A DNA stretch of 64,000 nt from Chamaecrista fasciculata (Eukaryota; Streptophyta; Magnoliopsida; Fabales; Fabaceae), in the NCBI GenBank assembly GCA_003254925.1, contig QANZ01029088.1, forward strand, positions 360,256-424,255, in the 5' to 3' direction. Positions 59,904 to 64,000 of this stretch are shown piece after piece (position 1 is the stretch's first letter; every line of letters begins with the position of its first letter). The position numbers were made by a program, and so were the translations under genes. The notes under the pieces were generated by a model. It saw only the letters and a program-made list of their open reading frames with translations, was not told where the DNA came from and searched no databases.

Positions 59904-60160
59904 CAATTACATAGTAAACCATTTGAAATTACTTAAATATGATCTTGAGTTTGAAATTTTGTGAATACATACAGTTATTTTAATTGAGAGATTCTCTCAA
60001 TATAATCATGCATATAAGTCGGGGTCAAATTTAAATTAGTCCAAATAAATAGGGTAGTAAGTGGCATGGGCAATAAGAAAAACTATTTTGAGGAACAATT
60101 TGGTATTTAATTAGTATATCTTCCTTTTTGTGATGCATGCTTTGAATGAAAAAAACGATG
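59904..60160. other. Continuation of PMEI unit 4
   Basis: Sequence that resumes the duplicated unit after the CACTA element; matches about 48350-48470 in part. No gene. Confidence 0.5.
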
Positions 60161-60830
60161 TTTGAAATTTTTTTTTGTCTGAAATATAATTCATTCAAAA
60201 ACAAGACAAAGTCAAACACAATACAAACAAAAACAAAGTAAAAAAAAATATCAATTCCTCCCTAGTATAAACAACAATACTAGACAAGATATGAAATGAC
60301 GAAGGTGAGAGGTTTATAACCTATCCAAAAGGATCCATCCTTATTTTAGACAAATTGGCAACATAATCAACTGCCAAGTTAACGGATCTAGGGATCCAAC
60401 TAAAGCTACAACCATATAAAAAACAAGAAACATAAATAAAGTCATCTAAAAGAGAAACCCTTCCAAACAGGATGGCAGACAACCCCAATGATTGTTCTAA
60501 AAAAAGACAAAAACAGACTTAAAGTAACAATAATAAGATAATAAAACGAAATGACGCTACGGAAGAGCACCCAAAAATCAGGACCAAATCAGGAAACCGC
60601 TGTGGAAGCCAGAAGCCGCCGTGGAATGCCTAGTCCATAATTGCCACCACAGAACGTCGTCATGGGAACCTTGATTCAACATCGTTGCCACAAAACTCTA
60701 TAACCAAAGGGAGGGCACAACGGCGGCCCAAAGTTTCACTAAAAAAATCTCTCGAGATAGAGAGAGTTTTCTCAACAAAGGAGTAATTTTAGTGCCGACT
60801 TGAATTATTTACACATGTTGATCATAACGA
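60161..60830 (-). mobile_element. L1-type LINE 3' end with target duplication
   Basis: On the minus strand the sequence ends in a short A run (T run at 60161-60177). It encodes the end of the LINE RNase H domain (FSWIPRSVNLAVDYVANLSK, then RMDPFG and a stop at about 60325). AACGATGTTTGAAA at the left and AACGATGTTTAAAA at the right (about 60147-60160 and 60827-60840) are a target duplication of LINE type. Absent from units 2 and 3 at the matching site. Confidence 0.7.
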
Positions 60831-60840
60831 TGTTTAAAAC

Positions 60841-61620
60841 TTGAATGATTAGAAAAAATATTTGAGAGCTTGTCGATGATTTTGTAGGTTAATGAGTCAA
60901 AGTTAAATGTGAGATTCTCTAGTCATTCTACGGCGAAGTCAAGGAATCTTTGTCCTGTGGGGAAATTAGACAGAGTAACAGAGTTAAACACTAATTAAAT
61001 TAAACTAAACTCATTCATGAGGTTAACATTTAATTTGGCGGGTCGTAAATAAAACGTCATTGAAAACTCCTACAGCAAAATTACAAGATTCTTTGAGACA
61101 CTTTGGGAGATCGAGACAGACAATAATCTACCAGCTAGCTAGCTAGAAAACAATAATTAATAATATAATCTATAAGAGAAGTCAAAGATTGAAGAACAAC
61201 TCAGTTCATCAATACTTTTTCAAATTGAATAATTTAATGAGTTAATTCATGGATGATAACTCTTTAATCAATTTGATCATGAGATGATAACTTTTATAGT
61301 TTGAAATGGTATTTTTATGAACTCGATATCACTTAGAACAAACTTATTAATTTAATTATAAATTATAAATTAATTCTCTAAATATAATGATATAAATAAT
61401 AAGTATATTTTTTTTTGTTCATACAAAGGAGAAATAAATATAGAATTAGTTCTTTACCAAAATATATATAATTATATATAGAATTAATTAGTAAATGGGC
61501 TTGAATGGAGATATTGACGGCAACTTTCCAACTTCCAGCGAGCTTGAAGTTAAATGGGCCTTGAATGGGCTTTAAAATAATAACGGATTACTCAGCCCAT
61601 TTTTTCTTTTGTAAAAGATT
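60841..61620. other. End of PMEI unit 4
   Basis: Matches about 44000-44535 plus 45375-45560 of unit 2 and 48470-48940 of unit 3, including the second conserved block (ATTCTACGGCGAAGTCAAGG at about 60935). No gene. Confidence 0.6.
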
Positions 61621-62796
61621 CGATCTATTTATGTTTCAGGGATATTTTAAAAATGACGTCGTACCCATACAAATACACACCCGTATCGTATACGTACCCA
61701 TACCTGTATTCTATGAATACTCTTAGATATTTTTAAAATATTATAAAATATAAATTTTTATATTTTTTTTAAAATATTACTATATTTTTATCTTATTTTA
61801 TTTTTGTTATATTAAAAATTTATTTTTTTCAATTTAATAAACAAAACATTCAGATTTTATAACTTTTCATTTAAATAAATATTTTCGTACTCATATCCTA
61901 TGATTTTCAAAATTAATGTATCTTGTACTCGTAACCGTATCCGTGCAAGTACCCGTACCTGTTCTAGTGCAACCTAGGATTCAATTCTCAGTCTCTTCTT
62001 CCTCTCCTTCTTTAGAAATAGTGTATTTGCTCATTCATTCAATAATTAAAGATTTTTTCTCTTCTCTCTTATTTGGGGATTCTTTTCTTGTCTCAGAATA
62101 AAAGTTATGTCTTTTTGTTAATGATAAATCCAAAGATTTATCGTGAGGGTTCTTGAGATGAATGTTGGTAAAATAATAAAAAGTTAGAACTATGTGTGGG
62201 AGCGAGAGTTCTGCATGAACTTCAACGATCAAGTTATTCAAAGATTACAAAAAGAATAATAAATAAAAAATATAGAGTGTATTCAAGATGGAGTTATGGA
62301 TAAATGTAAGTATTAGTGGATTGTTATTAGATGTTAGATGGAGTTGATAAGGATAAATGTAAGTAAGTTACTTAGATCATAGAAGATCACATACTTATAA
62401 GATGGAGTTAATCACATATTCACATATTAGATGCATTTAACCACGGCTAAATGCAAAAGAAAAAAACCGCTGCTAAAGACAGTTTTTTTTTTTTTGGTTG
62501 TAGTGTTAGTGGATTGTTAATGAGTAACTAATGGGGCTTGTACTTTTAATATTGGAGTAGATTTGACGAACCAAAAAGGATAATGACAAATTAAAGTCTT
62601 TAGAGAAAACTAAGATGTGTATTCAGTATTACTCCCTCTGTCTCAAAATATCTGTTTTTTAATACATAGACCAACGAAATGATTAGTTTAACTAAATGAA
62701 GAGAAATTAAAATTAAAAGACTAAATTTCCCTCATTAAATTACTCCTAATTACTCTCACTAATTCAATATTAATAGCTTTGACTTTTAATATATAG
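61621..62796. other. Intergenic; CACTA-like right-end scrap
   Basis: 61660-61970 has GTACCCGTA/CCCATACC words of a decayed repeat. 62435-62507 contains TTTAACCACGGCTAAATGC and ends TTTTTGGTTGTAGTG, like the right terminus of a CACTA relative. No gene. Confidence 0.45.
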
Positions 62797-63256
62797 TAGG
62801 GATGATCAAAATACACATACCTAATAGGGACCATGAAATTTACCGTATGGTATGGTCTGGACTCGGACCCATCTTTAATGGGTCCAGTTCCAGGTATGGT
62901 GGTACCCTACACGTACCCTACCCATATAGCCATTAATAATAATAAATATATTTTTATATATAAAAAATATATAATACTTTAACACTTTTTATTGAAAAAA
63001 TATTAAAGTTTTTATAAATATTGAAATATTTTATTAATGTATTCATATTTATGATTTATTTTTATATTTTTAGTAGTTATAGATGTAAAAAGTTAGATGA
63101 ATATAAAGTTTATATTAACAAAAAAATAGTTTATTTTAAAATTTTTCCGGGTCCGGGTATGGGGATTAGACTACCCAGCGAGTATGAGTATGGGGATTGA
63201 TTTTGATACCCGCTCATATATGAGTCCGGGTAGTACCCTACCCATGATCATCCCTA
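62797..63256. mobile_element. hAT-type MITE, 460 bp, perfect 8-bp TSD
   Basis: The ends TAGGGATGATCA and TGATCATCCCTA are exact inverted repeats, and ATATATAG flanks both (62789-62796 and 63257-63264). The core matches the copy at 28303-28790 almost base for base. The intact duplication and ends suggest a more recent insertion than that copy. Confidence 0.9.
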
Positions 63257-63289
63257 ATATATAGGGATAGAATGGTAAAATAGCTATTA

Positions 63290-64000
63290 GGGGGCGTTTG
63301 GTACACGAATTGGAAAAATAGTCTTGGGGTTAAGAGCTTCGGCATAGACTAATCATGTGTTTGGCATACGGATTAAAAAATTAGTCCCGAGAATATTGTA
63401 TTCCCAGGAGTAGCATAATTTCCTAAAATAGCTATTTTTTAATCCCACCCTAGGGGGTGGGATTAGCCTAATCCCATGGGATGGGATTATCTTGGTCCAC
63501 CTAAAATGACTAATTTACCCTCATTAAACTTAGCTAATTAAACTTTAATTTGTTCTACAAACTCTTTCCATCTCTTATCTAATTTTATTCTCTATGTCAA
63601 ACCTAACTAATTAAGTTTTATTTTGACAATAATAGTTATATTTTGAGTGATAATATTTTTAGACTATTTTTTTAATTTTAAGAATTATGACATGATGTTT
63701 TGAAATTGTATTTTCTTGATAAATCATCAATGATGTAAAACAAAAAACATTTTTTCAAAGTATTCTTACTAATTGTTTTGGAGAATTTTTGCATTTGATA
63801 AGTTATTATTTGAGAATAAAAAATTAAGGGCGTATTCGGAGAAATATCAAATATTTTCAGGATTATCAAAGTTGAACCAAACACAAGATTGTAATATTTA
63901 CAGAAATATTGCAAAATAATCTCATGATTGTTTTAACTCATCCAAACAGATATTTTTATATTCATGAGAATCACATTCCCAGAAATATAATTCCGAGGAA
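63290..64000. mobile_element. PIF/Harbinger-like left end(s), cut by the window edge
   Basis: TTA followed by GGGGGCGTTTGGTACACG at 63287-63307 is a Tourist-like terminus. A second similar start (AGGGCGTATTCGGAGAAAT) follows at about 63827. No matching right ends are inside the window, so the elements are partial or run on beyond it. Confidence 0.5.

Noticed and set aside
1-64000. CRISPR array, operons, ribosome binding sites, phage genes
   Set aside because: Nothing of the kind is present; all coding evidence is eukaryotic with spliceosomal introns.

Overview
The window is nuclear DNA of a flowering plant, most likely a eudicot. The evidence is intron-bearing genes of plant type (mitochondrial arginase, a defensin with a split signal peptide, pectinesterase/invertase inhibitor-like proteins), AT-rich intergenic DNA, and plant transposon families (Mutator-like, hAT, PIF/Harbinger, CACTA, L1 LINEs, tRNA-derived SINEs, Ty1/copia remnants). 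I cannot name the species. There is no sign of bacterial, phage or CRISPR content.

Layout. 0.1-8 kb: a broken Ty1/copia fragment split by a solo LTR, a LINE 3' end, A-rich DNA, and two Mutator-type elements with perfect 9-bp target duplications. 8.3-12.85 kb: an apparently intact arginase gene (minus strand, 6 coding exons plus a 5' leader exon, 339 aa). 13-19.4 kb: terminal-inverted-repeat (TIR) elements, one of which carries a histone H4 fragment. 19.7-21.6 kb: a defensin gene (minus, 2 exons, 77 aa). 22-32.6 kb: repeats, including telomere-like tandem repeats, a heme oxygenase 1 first-exon fragment, a second solo LTR, and PIF and hAT elements. 32.7-36.35 kb: a SagB-type nitroreductase-like gene (plus, 3 exons, 639 aa). 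37.1-61.6 kb: four tandem duplicated units, each with one intact single-exon PMEI-domain gene on the minus strand. Lineage-specific insertions in single units include an L1 LINE with a 2.17-kb Mutator-like element inside it, a 3.6-kb CACTA element that has captured exons of a FAM135-like gene, an hAT MITE, another LINE, SINEs and LTR-like sequence. 61.6-64 kb: hAT and PIF-type elements.

Seven host genes look intact: arginase (arginine to ornithine plus urea), defensin (secreted antimicrobial peptide), SagB-like FMN oxidoreductase, and four PMEI-domain proteins (secreted cell-wall or invertase inhibitors). They do not form one pathway. The noteworthy biology is repeated capture of host gene pieces by TIR transposons (H4, HO1, FAM135-like, possibly an ARM-repeat piece), two GC-AG introns in one gene, and a young PMEI array whose units act as empty-site controls for one another's insertions. 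All exon boundaries were read by eye from splice signals and remembered family sequences; no search or alignment program was run.
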